DNA of 64,000 bases from Emticicia sp965283955 (GCA_965283955.1 CBDIQW010000001.1:4898001-4962000), one strand, 5' to 3'; counted from the first letter of the stretch, positions 1-9,369 are shown. Program-made: numbers and translations. Notes: generated from the sequence alone by a model not told the origin.

Positions 1-798
1 AACTTAGAAGGTCATTCTAACCTTGATTCAAAATTGATTGAACAGGCCAATACTTTACCAAAGTCGATGATTGGACTTGGCAAAGATGGCCGCCCATTTC
101 TGGACTATGTATTATATAATGCGTCAGTGGCTGGAGTTAAAGAAGTAGTACTTTTGCTTAATCCAAAAGATACCGTATCGCAGCCGCACTATGAAAAACT
201 GATGCAGGAAGGTAAAAGCTGGGGTTTGCAAATTGGCTTTGCTCGCCAACATATTCCTGAAGGACGTGAGAAACCACTCGGTACAACCGATGCCATTGAG
301 CAAGCCCTAAATCAGTTTCCTACGTGGAAAAGTAGTCGATTTATTGTTTGTAATGGCGATAACTTGTATCCAATAAAAGCCTTTGAATTATTGCTTGATG
401 AAACTTATCCAAACGCCATGCTTGATTGGGACACCGATGGATATGATGAACCAAGAGTAAGAAATTGTGCTATTATCAAGAAAGATTCGGAAGGTTATTT
501 GATTGATTTGCTCGAAAAACCAAACGACGAAGAATGGGCTGAAATCACGCAAACAATGCCAAGAATTGGTATTAGTTGGAATATTTTTGCCTTCACAAGT
601 GCCGACTTGATACCTTTTTTAGAGAAAACACCACTTCATCCAGTGAGAAATGAAAAAGAAATTCCTGTAACCGTGCGTATGTGGGCTAATGAAAATCCGA
701 AAGGAATTTATACGATTCAGATTGCCGATGTTTTGCCTGACCTTACGAGCAAACATGATATTGCTGAGGTGCAAGCTTTGCTGAATTATGAAATTTGA
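1..798 (+). CDS. Sugar nucleotidyltransferase (NTP_transferase family), 5' end outside window
   Basis: The reading frame is open to base 1, so the true start lies upstream and only the last 265 residues are present. The fold is that of nucleoside-diphosphate-sugar pyrophosphorylases, which join a sugar-1-phosphate to an NTP in the cytoplasm. Visible motifs are PLGTTDAI (the LGTA-like loop), CNGDNLY (the G-D metal/substrate Asp of the family) and a downstream LLEKP segment equivalent to the VEKP motif. The N-terminal GxGxRL nucleotide loop should be just outside the window. Substrate (glucose-1-P or another sugar phosphate) cannot be told from this part. It converges on the MFS gene, with a hairpin between them. 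Confidence 0.75.
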   Translation, partial: NLEGHSNLDSKLIEQANTLPKSMIGLGKDGRPFLDYVLYNASVAGVKEVVLLLNPKDTVSQPHYEKLMQEGKSWGLQIGFARQHIPEGREKPLGTTDAIEQALNQFPTWKSSRFIVCNGDNLYPIKAFELLLDETYPNAMLDWDTDGYDEPRVRNCAIIKKDSEGYLIDLLEKPNDEEWAEITQTMPRIGISWNIFAFTSADLIPFLEKTPLHPVRNEKEIPVTVRMWANENPKGIYTIQIADVLPDLTSKHDIAEVQALLNYEI

Positions 799-807
799 GC
801 TTGAGAG

Positions 808-850
808 CGTCGGCAAGCAGTTCCACTGTGGGTTTTAAGCCTTGCCGACG
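808..850. terminator. Hairpin between convergent genes
   Basis: A perfect 10-bp inverted repeat (CGTCGGCAAG / CTTGCCGACG) closes a 23-base loop between the converging nucleotidyltransferase and MFS genes. There is no strong T-tract on either side, so it may be a weak bidirectional terminator or a REP-like palindrome. Its GTCGG/CCGAC arms resemble the CCGTCGG arms of the larger palindromic element at 13569-13711. Confidence 0.5.
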
Positions 851-871
851 TTAATTTTAATCGGATATTTT

Positions 872-2116
872 TCAATCAGTCGAAATTATTTCTTTCGTTG
901 GGTCAATAAAAAACCAAAGAGCAGATGCTACAATCAAGCAGCCCGCAATCAAGAACAGCGGATAATTGAAATTACCAGTTTGCTGTACGATTGTACCGAA
1001 AATAATTGTGATAAAAAATCCTCCCATTTGTCCTGCAAAATTCATTGCACCTGTCACAGTTCCTGAATTTCGTTTGCCAATATCTACACAAACTGCAAAT
1101 GCTACTGGCAAAGTTAAGTCTTTCAAAAATACACAAAGTGCCAGTAAATAACCCGCCAGTTCATTATTTCCAGTCAGTCCAGCACCTAAAAAACAAATGC
1201 TTGAAGAGCCTAAACCCACCATACCAACGATTCTACGGCCAAGTTTTATTCCCAATTTTTTGCTCAGAATATCGCTTGCAAAACCACCAACTACACAGCC
1301 AATTGCACCTAAGAAATAGGATAGAGAAACAAAGTTTTTGGCTTGTTCTTCACTCATGTGACGGCCTTCTTGAAAGTATGTTGATGACCAATTGGTGAAG
1401 AAATATGACGCATAAAAGAACAAGTGGCACATCAGCATCAGTATCCAAACATTGGGGTTTCTGACGATAGTTTGCCAGCTAATTTTGTGGCTAACGGGTG
1501 CTTGTCGGCGAGCAGATTCGATTTCTTCAATTTCTTTTGGAGTGATTCCTTTATGCTCCGCAGGATTATCACGAAACCACCAATACCAAACTACTGCCCA
1601 CAAAGAGCCTACAAATCCGAGTATAAAAAAGGCATACCGCCAGCCAACTGCATGAACCAAAGGTATCACCAAAAGCGGGGTCAATGCTCCACCGATGCGG
1701 CCAGCCGCCCAAATAACTGACTGAGCCCTTCCGACTTCAACTGCTGGAAACCAGCGAGAAATAACGATTGAAGCATTTGGGTATGCCCCTGCTTCGCCAA
1801 TTCCAAATAAAAATCTAACTATCAATAAATATACGAATCCGAATGCCGTACCTGTCAGAACTGTAAAACCTGACCACCAAAGCACTACACGAGTGAGGAT
1901 TTTACGTGGGCCGATGCGGTCGCCGAGAATACCTGTTGGTAGCTCAAAAAGTGCATAAGCTAATGAAAAAGCCCCCAAAATATAACCAAAAGACTGATTA
2001 TCGAGGTGTAAGTCGGCTTTTACGTATTTGCTTACTACATTCATGCAAACACGGTCGAGGAAAGTAATGATTGAAAGCAGAAATAATAAGAAAAGAACTC
2101 GGTGGCGAATTTTCAT
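872..2116 (-). CDS. MFS transporter, anion:cation symporter-like
   Basis: This 414-residue protein has about 12 hydrophobic segments and major facilitator superfamily features. RIGPRKILTR in the loop between TM2 and TM3 is the family signature (D/RxGxRxxxR), the first helix carries FLDRVCMNVV, and FGIGEAGAYPNAS resembles the ACS family (hexuronate, glucarate and similar organic-anion transporters). That family moves small organic acids across the inner membrane with protons. Start is the ATG at 2114-2116. It stands alone, with a long non-coding stretch upstream. The substrate is not predictable from sequence. Confidence 0.85.
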   Translation of the reverse strand: MKIRHRVLFLLFLLSIITFLDRVCMNVVSKYVKADLHLDNQSFGYILGAFSLAYALFELPTGILGDRIGPRKILTRVVLWWSGFTVLTGTAFGFVYLLIVRFLFGIGEAGAYPNASIVISRWFPAVEVGRAQSVIWAAGRIGGALTPLLVIPLVHAVGWRYAFFILGFVGSLWAVVWYWWFRDNPAEHKGITPKEIEEIESARRQAPVSHKISWQTIVRNPNVWILMLMCHLFFYASYFFTNWSSTYFQEGRHMSEEQAKNFVSLSYFLGAIGCVVGGFASDILSKKLGIKLGRRIVGMVGLGSSSICFLGAGLTGNNELAGYLLALCVFLKDLTLPVAFAVCVDIGKRNSGTVTGAMNFAGQMGGFFITIIFGTIVQQTGNFNYPLFLIAGCLIVASALWFFIDPTKEIISTD

Positions 2117-2578
2117 GAGGTTTAGGGAATTCAGGCTTTAGGTTTTCATTTTCCAAATGTATAAAATATAAAGCAGAAAAACGCCTTTGGTACGGAGTAA
2201 ATAGAACCAATTTTGAAGTGGCAGTCCTGCAATAAAGTTTATGGCACTGAAAAATTGCTGCTGTGAGTTCTTATTAGGTAGTATTACATTTTGGTGTATT
2301 TTTCATAGAAAAAAAATGTATCTGCTTAAAAAGTAAATTTATTTACAAGTGCTATTGATTTCTTATTGAGCGGATATATTTCTTAGAATCATGATAAAAA
2401 ATGCTGTTTTTTATTAATTTTTACTTTTTTAGTGGCATGATTTTTCCGCTAAGCATAGAAGAAAAAATTAAGATCACTCGTAAATCTGCTTTTGAGTATA
2501 TCATATAATTTATAAGAATTGAGACATTAATCGTACATGCTTCGTGGCTCAATCCATCGTATTATTTCATACACTTGA
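2117..2578. other. AT-rich intergenic stretch, nothing recognised
   Basis: About 460 bases upstream of the MFS gene. It is AT-rich with scattered poly-A and poly-T runs and no plausible gene on either strand. It presumably contains the MFS promoter, but I cannot place one with confidence. It leads directly into the transposase-like remnant. Confidence 0.5.
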
Positions 2579-2987
2579 ATGAAGATACGATATAAATTTT
2601 TATACTCGACTCAAAAAAACTGTAACACCATCTTTCAAGAAAAGCACAAGATTAACTCTATGCACAAATATATTTTGGACCATTGGATAAGTTGGTTTCC
2701 TAATTTACCCAGTTATGAAACCTTTGTAAGTCGATTAAATCGAATTTCGAGTATTTTTCCACATCGGCGGTCCGAATAATTCTCAAATAATCATACCTAT
2801 TAAAGATAAAAAAGATGTTTTAATGGTTCTTAAACAGTTTGACCAAGCATTTAATGACTTTTTTCAACGGCTGTTTCATCAATAAGACAACCTGTCGAAT
2901 CTTTTTTTAATTGGTTACAACAAGTAACAAATATTCAAATCGCATCCAAAGTACGTTCAAGCAATGGACTAATTATACATGTGTACG
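2579..2987 (+). pseudogene. Decayed transposase-like remnant
   Basis: Three short pieces in shifted frames look like fragments of one transposase. The first (about 2664-2780) reads YILDHWISWFPNLPSYETFV followed by SRLNRISSIFP, which resembles the N-terminal region of IS982-type transposases in Bacteroidota. A second piece (about 2780-2884) is PIKDKKDVLMVLKQFDQAFN and is closed by a stop. A third (about 2920-2987) reads ASKVRSSNGLIIHVYGK. No terminal inverted repeats or target duplications are visible, and most of the catalytic core is missing. The IS family assignment is from memory of the motif and is tentative; the broken state is directly visible. Confidence 0.5.
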
Positions 2988-3027
2988 GAAAATAACTTTA
3001 AATAGAATACTTGAATTGGATTCTAAT

Positions 3028-3054
3028 AAAAAAAGCTACCTTTTCTGGTAGCTT
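3028..3054 (-). terminator. Rho-independent terminator of the S41 protease gene
   Basis: On the minus strand a perfect hairpin (AAGCTACC / GGTAGCTT, six-base loop) is followed by a run of seven T. It lies about 20 bases downstream of the protease stop codon. Confidence 0.85.
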
Positions 3055-3075
3055 CAATTTCATTGTTGATATATT

Positions 3076-4515
3076 TTACTTAGGTAAAGTCACAAACATA
3101 TCTTTGCGATTATCAGCAGGATTATCAGAAATATGTTCTTCCAAAATGGCTGACTTATCTATTGTTCGATATGAGCGATTGGCAGTAACCGATGCCTCAG
3201 CAGGAACAACAACGCCCGTAATCACTTCTAATGCTTTTTTGAGCAAAGTCTCGCTTTCGTCGCCCCATGGCTTGAAAGGATATACATTATCAGAAACAAT
3301 ATAGTCAGGTGTGAAACCAGTTTTTGTACCATAAGCCGACTCACCCTTTGAATTTACTGTACGCAATACAATCGGTTGCATTCCCCAAGTCCAGCGAGCT
3401 GGTTTCGTTTCATCCGAAATCGTTATCGAACCTACATTTTTTCCGTAAGTGTTTTGGCCAACAATAATTACATCCATGTATGGTCGTAAGCTATTGATAA
3501 CCAATTCACTGGCCGATGCAGTATTATTAGAAGTAAGTACAAACAAGCGATTGAGATTCAAATTATTTGGTTGATTGCTAAATTTCGTTGGTGTGGCTAC
3601 CGATGGATATTTGGTTTTGATTGTGGCGTTCCATTCATCTTGATGGATGATGTTATTGGTGTTGAGATTTTTTACTACCAATGAAGAAATCAGATCGGCG
3701 GATGAAATTCTGCCTCCACCGTTGGTACGTAAATCTAAAACCAACTCATTGACACCAGCCGCCTTGAATTGTCCAAAAACTTGCTTTAATTGGTCATCAT
3801 AAGTCTCTAAAAACTGCGTATAAACTAAATACCCAATCTTTTTATTGCCTTTTTCGATGACTTTCGAAAATTGAATTGGGTTATTTTGTACCACACCTTT
3901 AGTGGCTGTAATAGTTTTGCCTGATAGTACATAACTACCGTTTTTGAGTTCGCCCAAACCAAAAGTTGCAGTTTCGTTGTTAGCAATCAAAGTAGCAAAG
4001 TTTGTACCATTGATTTGTGTACCGTTGATGGTCAAAATAATATCACCACGTTTCAGTCCAGCTTTTTCGGCAGGGCTTCCCAAAATCACGTTTGAAATAA
4101 AGAAGGCTACGTTTGTTTGTGTGTTATCCAAATAAACGGCTGTACGAGAAAACCCAAAAGAAGTACTAATTCCACTCAACGAAGCAGTTAGATCTGTAAT
4201 ATTTTCACGAATCCACGAAAAACGGTCGGTATTTGGGTAGTCATTGAGTAGCGAATAAAAATAATGTGATTTTATATCGGCTTCGCCATCTTTTCCAGTC
4301 ACTAAAGTCAAATCAGTTTTGTCTTTGGCTGGCATTTTATCAGACCATAAATACCATTCTTTCATTTGGTCATAGACCCAGCTATTGGCTGCGGCATTTG
4401 GGCTGTTGACAGTAGTTGTAGTGGTTGCAGTAGTTGGTTCAACTGTATCTTTTTTACAGGAAAAAGCCCCAGCTACTAAAAAAAACAATAGAAATTTATT
4501 CAATTTGGTTTTCAT
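3076..4515 (-). CDS. S41 family peptidase (C-terminal processing protease-like) lipoprotein
   Basis: This 479-residue serine protease begins with a lipoprotein signal ending in AFSC (Cys20), so it is probably anchored in the periplasm or outer membrane. A Thr-rich linker (about 24-40) follows, then an S41 N-terminal helical region, a PDZ domain (about 130-185, with GLKRGDIILTINGT) and the tail-specific protease domain (about 225-420). The likely Ser/Lys pair is S334 in NTASASE and K359 in YGKN, 25 residues apart as in E. coli Tsp. Such enzymes cleave exported proteins at unstructured C-termini. It has its own terminator and shows no operon partner; the bestrophin gene lies upstream on the same strand, 90 bases away. 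Confidence 0.88.
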   Translation of the reverse strand: MKTKLNKFLLFFLVAGAFSCKKDTVEPTTATTTTTVNSPNAAANSWVYDQMKEWYLWSDKMPAKDKTDLTLVTGKDGEADIKSHYFYSLLNDYPNTDRFSWIRENITDLTASLSGISTSFGFSRTAVYLDNTQTNVAFFISNVILGSPAEKAGLKRGDIILTINGTQINGTNFATLIANNETATFGLGELKNGSYVLSGKTITATKGVVQNNPIQFSKVIEKGNKKIGYLVYTQFLETYDDQLKQVFGQFKAAGVNELVLDLRTNGGGRISSADLISSLVVKNLNTNNIIHQDEWNATIKTKYPSVATPTKFSNQPNNLNLNRLFVLTSNNTASASELVINSLRPYMDVIIVGQNTYGKNVGSITISDETKPARWTWGMQPIVLRTVNSKGESAYGTKTGFTPDYIVSDNVYPFKPWGDESETLLKKALEVITGVVVPAEASVTANRSYRTIDKSAILEEHISDNPADNRKDMFVTLPK

Positions 4516-4605
4516 ATACTGTTAGTTATTTGTTGATTTTAAAGACGTAAATTATAAACGATAGGTTGCGAGGAATGTTATAACGTATATTCGTACATCA
4601 ATAAA

Positions 4606-5478
4606 TTAATTTCTGAAAATCTCTTCTAAATTACCCTTTATATTCTTCACAATAGCATCGAGTTGTAAATCATTGTTATCAGTACCAAATGGATCTTCTA
4701 TTTCTTCGGCAATCAGTTCTATACCTGCAAAAGCATAAAATACCAACGTTACGATAGGTGCTGCCCAATATTTAAACTCCAATACAAAACCCAAAGGCAT
4801 CGTGAAAACATACAAAAATATCATTTTTTTTATAAATATATTGTATGATGATGGAATCGGTGTATTTCTAATTCGCTCACAAGCCCCCAAATTATCGGTA
4901 AACGAACTTAATTCGTTGTTTAAAATCAATAATTGCTCGGCATTAATGTTTCCCGATTTATACAAACGATTGATTTCCAAGTAAATAGCTTGCCCGATTC
5001 TATTAGGTGTGTGTTTATAATCTACGTAATAAGCCTCATTATAGTTGCTTACATACTCCAAATGTTTATGATTTACATTCCCACGAAGATGGTCTTTTAC
5101 TGCATCAATATAATTTCCAATTAAAACCCTGAAAACTTCTCGGCTTTCATGGCTTTCGGGTAGTAGAGCATTGAGTTTTAAGGCAAGATTTCGAGAATTA
5201 TTCGTGAAGCTTCCCCAAATTTTGCGGCCTTCCCACCAACGGTCATAAGAGCTATTAGTCCGAAAAACCAATAACAACGAAAGCACAAAACCCACCAAAG
5301 AGTGAATAGCCAATGGATTTTTGAGAGGCATAAAATGCAAAACCTCATTTTCGAGATAAGAAACAAAAAATGTATAAACCATTACGCCAGCCATTGCGGG
5401 TAAGAGTTTGCGAAAAGTGTCGGCCTTGTGGAAATAGAAAATGAGTTTCCACCAATCTTTCGGATTATAACTAAACAT
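4606..5478 (-). CDS. Bestrophin-family (YneE/UPF0187) anion channel
   Basis: A 290-residue membrane protein of the bestrophin family, which forms pentameric anion channels. The hallmark is the segment FRTNSSYDRWWEGRKIWG after the second hydrophobic helix (residues about 70-90), and FTMPLGFVLEFKYW-AAPIVTLVFYAF forms later membrane segments. The C-terminal EEIEDPFGTDNNDLQLD is the conserved cytoplasmic motif of bacterial homologues. Length fits the family. It lies upstream of the S41 protease on the same strand. Permeant ion and physiological role are not known from the sequence. Confidence 0.85.
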   Translation of the reverse strand: MFSYNPKDWWKLIFYFHKADTFRKLLPAMAGVMVYTFFVSYLENEVLHFMPLKNPLAIHSLVGFVLSLLLVFRTNSSYDRWWEGRKIWGSFTNNSRNLALKLNALLPESHESREVFRVLIGNYIDAVKDHLRGNVNHKHLEYVSNYNEAYYVDYKHTPNRIGQAIYLEINRLYKSGNINAEQLLILNNELSSFTDNLGACERIRNTPIPSSYNIFIKKMIFLYVFTMPLGFVLEFKYWAAPIVTLVFYAFAGIELIAEEIEDPFGTDNNDLQLDAIVKNIKGNLEEIFRN

Positions 5479-5664
5479 CGGGCTATGGAAAAGTGCTTTT
5501 AGTTGGTTTTTATTTGTTTTTAAGCAACAAAGATAAAGTTTTTATAATTTCTTTTGATAGATAAAATATTCATTGCATAATTGTGAAATCTAACACCGTT
5601 CGCTTTGTGTAACATAAATGAAATAGTTATCTTGAAACAGCGATTTCGCATAATTTGACTGTAA

Positions 5665-6099
5665 ATGAGTATCGAATTCGGAAAAATGCCACCCGAAAAG
5701 CTTTCAGAGGTAATGGCATTACTTACTTTGGCAAGTTTACCAGTAAATGATATTGGCAAAGATGTAGAACTGTTTACTTTAGAAACAAATGAACAAATAA
5801 TAGCTACGGCAGGTCTGGAAACAAATGGTCGGATTGGACTGCTGCGTTCGGTTAGTGTACTTGATTCTCAAAAAGAGAAAGGTTTTGGGCTTTTAATTGT
5901 TAGAAATTTAGAAAAATATGCCAAAAATCAAGGTATCAAAGAACTTTATTTACTAACAACAACCGCCAAAGACTTTTTTGAGAAAAAACTCAACTACAAA
6001 GTTATTGAACGAACCGATGCACCAACTGAAATTCAGAGCAGTCAACAATTTGCTTCGGTTTGCCCATCGTCGGCGGTTGTGATGAAAAAAGTTCTATAA
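5665..6099 (+). CDS. arsN2: GNAT N-acetyltransferase, ArsN2-like
   Basis: A 144-residue single-domain acetyltransferase. The arrangement GLLRSVSVL (beta-4), LLTTTAKDFFEKKLNYKV and a C-terminal FASVCPSSAVVM matches the ArsN2 (arsenic resistance N-acetyltransferase) subfamily. No other ars gene is near, so an arsenic role is inferred from family resemblance only. The acetyl-CoA loop appears as QKEKGFGLLIV instead of the usual Q/RxxGxG. It is divergent from the bestrophin gene; the 186-base gap presumably carries both promoters. Confidence 0.72.
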   Translation: MSIEFGKMPPEKLSEVMALLTLASLPVNDIGKDVELFTLETNEQIIATAGLETNGRIGLLRSVSVLDSQKEKGFGLLIVRNLEKYAKNQGIKELYLLTTTAKDFFEKKLNYKVIERTDAPTEIQSSQQFASVCPSSAVVMKKVL

Positions 6100-6234
6100 T
6101 CTTAATAGTCAATAGTTTAATTTTGAAGAGAGAATATTTCTCAGCAGATTCATTATATTATTCAATAAAATTTCAGCAAAAATTAAGTTTATTTTCAGCA
6201 ATGCTTGTATATTCGTGCCAAAACCATTGAAAAC

Positions 6235-6747
6235 ATGAACAAAACCCTATACGTAATTCGTCACGCTACTGCTGAAGATGGAGGAAACTCTCCGATGTTT
6301 CGTGATTTTGACCGAGATTTAACCTCAACTGGTATCATTGAGTCGGCACGAATGGGGAAATTTTTGGCTTCAAAAGGCATAAAATTCGACCTTATCGTAA
6401 GTAGTGCTGCCGAACGAGCTAAAGCTACTGCCAAGATTTTTGCCGAACAACTTCACTACGATGCTGATGCTATTGTTATTGACGAAACTATTTATGGAGG
6501 TGGGCCTCGTAGCTATTTATCGGCCGTAAATCAATTAGATGAGTCGGTGAATGTGGTTGCAATTTTTGGTCATAACCCTGATGTTACGTTTTTTTCTGAA
6601 TACCTTACCCGTGCCGATATTGGTGGCTCAATGGATAAAGCAGGAGTAATTATCTTAGAATTTGAAAACATCAAATGGGCAGAAGTATCAAGTAAAATGG
6701 CTAAGTTTTTGGGGTACCATTCACCACAAACTATCAGCCACTCATAA
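6235..6747 (+). CDS. sixA: SixA-type histidine phosphatase
   Basis: A 170-residue phosphohistidine phosphatase. The catalytic RHA triplet is at residues 9-11 (YVIRHATAEDGG), with VSSAAERAKATA (second Arg) and FGHNPDVT (second His) in the family order. E. coli SixA removes phosphate from His of phosphotransfer proteins. I start at the ATG at 6235 because the fold begins at once; an upstream in-frame GTG-like extension adds only low-complexity residues. A small membrane protein gene follows about 60 bases downstream and may share the transcript. Confidence 0.82.
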   Translation: MNKTLYVIRHATAEDGGNSPMFRDFDRDLTSTGIIESARMGKFLASKGIKFDLIVSSAAERAKATAKIFAEQLHYDADAIVIDETIYGGGPRSYLSAVNQLDESVNVVAIFGHNPDVTFFSEYLTRADIGGSMDKAGVIILEFENIKWAEVSSKMAKFLGYHSPQTISHS

Positions 6748-6808
6748 ATTTATGAAAACTCTTTTTGGCGATTCATCGTTATATAAGAGTTTGAAAATAG
6801 TATTTATT

Positions 6809-6961
6809 ATGTCACAAGATAATTCTACCAATCGTAATCGAAGTTTATTCCGAATTATTTTTCTCATATTTTTGGCAATAGTCTTATATTTTTTATATGA
6901 TTTGTCTCGCCAAACGACTGCACCGTGGAAAAAGAAAAAGAATATAGAAAGGTCATTTTAG
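6809..6961 (+). CDS. Small single-pass membrane protein, unknown function
   Basis: Fifty residues: a polar N-terminus (MSQDNSTNRNRSLFR), one hydrophobic helix (IIFLIFLAIVLYFLYDL) and a basic tail (WKKKKNIERSF). The frame is open further upstream, overlapping sixA, but the ATG at 6809 gives a compact small protein with positive-inside topology. A good terminator follows immediately, which supports a real transcript end here. I do not recognise a family. Confidence 0.55.
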   Translation: MSQDNSTNRNRSLFRIIFLIFLAIVLYFLYDLSRQTTAPWKKKKNIERSF

Positions 6962-6990
6962 AAGGGCGTATTCAGGTACGTCCTTTTTTA
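6962..6990 (+). terminator. Terminator after the sixA transcription unit
   Basis: A nine-pair hairpin (AAGGGCGTA / TACGTCCTT, one G-T pair, six-base loop) is followed by TTTTT on the plus strand, directly after the stop of the small membrane protein. Confidence 0.8.
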
Positions 6991-6999
6991 TAGACAAAA

Positions 7000-7038
7000 A
7001 AAAGCAGTAATGCTCTATCTATGAGAAAATTACTGCTT
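7000..7038 (-). terminator. Second hairpin downstream of the GbsR-type gene
   Basis: Perfect stem AAGCAGTAAT / ATTACTGCTT with a 17-base loop, followed on the minus strand by a run of eight T. It probably backs up the nearer GbsR terminator at 7054-7080. Confidence 0.6.
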
Positions 7039-7053
7039 GACCCCAAAAACTCC

Positions 7054-7080
7054 AAAAAACCATGACTCCGAGAAGTCATG
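7054..7080 (-). terminator. Terminator of the GbsR-type regulator gene
   Basis: CATGACT / AGTCATG hairpin with a six-base loop, followed on the minus strand by GGTTTTTTGG. It lies four bases beyond the regulator's stop codon. Confidence 0.75.
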
Positions 7081-7083
7081 TCA

Positions 7084-7599
7084 CTATTTATTAAAAATTT
7101 TTATAAAATTATTGATTAACCAATTTTCATCTGATTTTAGTAAAGATGTCATGGTGTTATCGGCAAATACCGAAACCTTGCTTATATCGTTTACTATTTT
7201 CAGAAATTCTTCTTTCTCGGCAGTGTCAGGTTGTATGCCTTCTTTAATATCCTCCATTGCCTCGATTAGTGGTCCGATTTCTCGGCGTCGTCGCTCTTTA
7301 GCAATTTGCTTAGCAACTTTCCAAATGTCCTTCTCTGCTATGAAATACTCCTTTCTTTCGCCAGGTAGGAGTTGTTTGTAAATCAAACCCCAATCCATCA
7401 AATCTCTGAGGTTCATGTTCACATTTCCTCTTGAAATTTGCAAATCGGCCATGATTTCATCAGCATTCATAGATTTAGACGAAAGCAAAAGCAATGCGTG
7501 TATCTGAGCCATCGTGCGGTTTATGCCCCACTGCGTGGCCAGCGTACCCCATGTATGGATAAACTTGTCTTTTGCTTCTTTTAATTCCATTACCGACAT
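7084..7599 (-). CDS. GbsR/MarR family transcriptional regulator
   Basis: A 171-residue cytoplasmic DNA-binding protein. The N-terminal FIHTWGTLATQWGINRTMAQ followed by ALLLLSSKSMNADEIMADLQ and ISRGNVNMNLRDLMDWGLI is the winged-helix core of the GbsR subfamily. A helical C-terminus (about 100-171) should mediate dimerisation. Family members control osmoprotectant or unrelated genes; the target here is unknown. It is divergent from the Xaa-Pro aminopeptidase, with 380 bases between them. Confidence 0.85.
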   Translation of the reverse strand: MSVMELKEAKDKFIHTWGTLATQWGINRTMAQIHALLLLSSKSMNADEIMADLQISRGNVNMNLRDLMDWGLIYKQLLPGERKEYFIAEKDIWKVAKQIAKERRRREIGPLIEAMEDIKEGIQPDTAEKEEFLKIVNDISKVSVFADNTMTSLLKSDENWLINNFIKIFNK

Positions 7600-7979
7600 C
7601 TTTGTTTTTTAAACTTTTTATATTTTAGCACGTAAGCTTTTGTTCCCCAAAGTAAAATAACCTTTTTGAATTTTCAAAATATTCTGAAAGTTTTTTTATT
7701 TTTATTTTCTCTAACTTATTGAGTGGCATCAAAAGTTAACTCTTTGATTGATAGTTGTTTAGAGTATAATCACCTACTTATCAATGTATTTTGTTTATTA
7801 TCGTAGGTGAATGATTCTTATTGAATAAGATAAAGAAAACTTTAAAATGTTATAAGTCTCTCTTGATTTAGCTAAGAGAGAGACCTTGTTTTTTAACTTA
7901 AACAGAATAATTACTGGGCTTTTATAATGACAAATTGACTATCTTTTCTTTATTTCGTGGTATAAAAAATCAACAAATT
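7600..7979. other. Divergent intergenic region with a free-standing hairpin
   Basis: 380 bases between the GbsR-type regulator (minus) and the Xaa-Pro aminopeptidase (plus). It is AT-rich and must hold two promoters, which I cannot place firmly. The only clear structure is the terminator-like hairpin at 7855-7894, which points toward the aminopeptidase gene and does not follow any visible coding sequence. Confidence 0.5.
7855..7894 (+). terminator. Orphan terminator or attenuator upstream of aminopeptidase gene
   Basis: A perfect eight-pair stem (GTCTCTCT at 7856-7863 with AGAGAGAC at 7877-7884, 13-base loop) is followed by CTTGTTTTTT. It sits 86 bases before the aminopeptidase start, with no gene ending upstream on this strand. 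It could end a short regulatory RNA or attenuate the aminopeptidase transcript. Confidence 0.6.
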
Positions 7980-9352
7980 ATGTTTTCTGTACAGACCTAC
8001 ACCGAGCGTCGTAACGCACTCAAAAAAGCAGTTGGAAGTGGCCTAATTCTGATAATGGGCAATGAAGAAGCTCCCATGAATTACCACGATAATACCTATC
8101 GTTTTCGTCAAGATAGTAATTTCTTATATTTTTTGGCATCAGCCACGCAGGGCTTGCTGCTATTATTGATGTAGATTCGGGCGAAGAAATTATCTTCGGA
8201 CATGAATTTACGATGGACGATATTATTTGGGTGGGGCCCCAACCAACATTGGCTGAGCAAGCTCGAATGGTAGGAGTGTATCGCACGGAAGAACCATCAA
8301 AACTACCAGAAAGACTCAAAAAAGCACAAAAAGTGCATTTTACGCCACCTTATCGCTTCGATAATATGATTCGTATGAGCGAGTGGCTAAGTATTCCGAC
8401 TGCACAATTGAAAGAAAAAGCATCGGTTGAGCTGATAAAAGGAATTGTGGCTTTGCGTTCGATAAAGACCGATGAAGAAATCTTGCAGATGGAAGATGCG
8501 GTGAATATCACTCGTGAAATGCACATTACGGCTATGCAACTCACGGCGGCTGGTATTGAACTTGGTGAAATTGCAGCAGCTATTCATGCAAAAGCCCGTG
8601 AAGGAGGCGGAGATTTGGCGTATCCGATTATTTTTTCGGTCAATGGACAAACGCTACATAATCATTATCACGGAAACACTATGACCGAAGGACGTTTGGT
8701 AATCAATGATTCGGGAGCAGAAAATACGATGTTTTATGCAGGAGATATTACTCGCACGATTCCTGTCAGCAAACGTTTCACCGAAAAACAAAAGGAGATT
8801 TATAATTTGGTGCTGAAAATGGAAACGGAGTCGATTGCGGCACTCCGACCAACTATTCAGTACCGAGAAATTCACCTTTCGGCCGATAGAATTATGCTCG
8901 CTGGAATGAAAGATTTAGGCTTCTTGAGTGGTGATGTTGACGAAATGCTTGCCGAAGGTGTACAAGGTCTTTTCATGCCACACGGATTGGGACATCAAAT
9001 TGGGCTTGATGTGCATGACATGGAAGATTTGGGCGAAAAATACGTAGGCTACCGTGACGGTTTGGAGCGAAGCACACAACTGGGTTTAAAATCACTGAGA
9101 TTAGCTAAAGAACTCGAAGCGGGTTTCGTACTGACAGTTGAACCAGGAATTTATTTTATTCCTGAATTGATTGATAAATGGAAGGCTGAAAATAAGTTTA
9201 CGAACTTTGTAAACTACTCAAAATTAGATAGTTACCGAGATTTTGGTGGAGTCAGAATCGAAGATAATTGCTTAGTTACAGAAACTGGTAGTAAAACACT
9301 CGGAAATCCAATTCCGAAAACTGTTGAGGAAGTTGAGGCTTTGAGAGGGTAA
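7980..9352 (+). CDS. Xaa-Pro aminopeptidase (M24B), one frameshift
   Basis: A metallopeptidase that removes N-terminal residues ahead of proline. Start is the ATG at 7980 (MFSVQTYTERR). The N-terminal AMP_N domain (MNYHDNTYRFRQDSNFLYF) is split from the rest by a one-base loss near 8145-8160, after which the frame resumes with AAIIDVDSGEE and DDIIWVGPQP. The catalytic M24 domain has all expected metal ligands: NDSGAENTMFYAGDITRT (two Asp), HGLGHQIGLDVHD (His), EPGIYF (Glu) and RIEDN (Glu). Repaired length is about 457 residues, normal for the family. I treat the shift as a sequence error because the rest is intact. Confidence 0.85.
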
Positions 9353-9369
9353 AATACGAAGAGAGTAAA

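Noticed and set aside
872..1398. Plus-strand open frames opposite the MFS gene
   Set aside because: They are antisense to a clear membrane protein and have no domain likeness or start signals.
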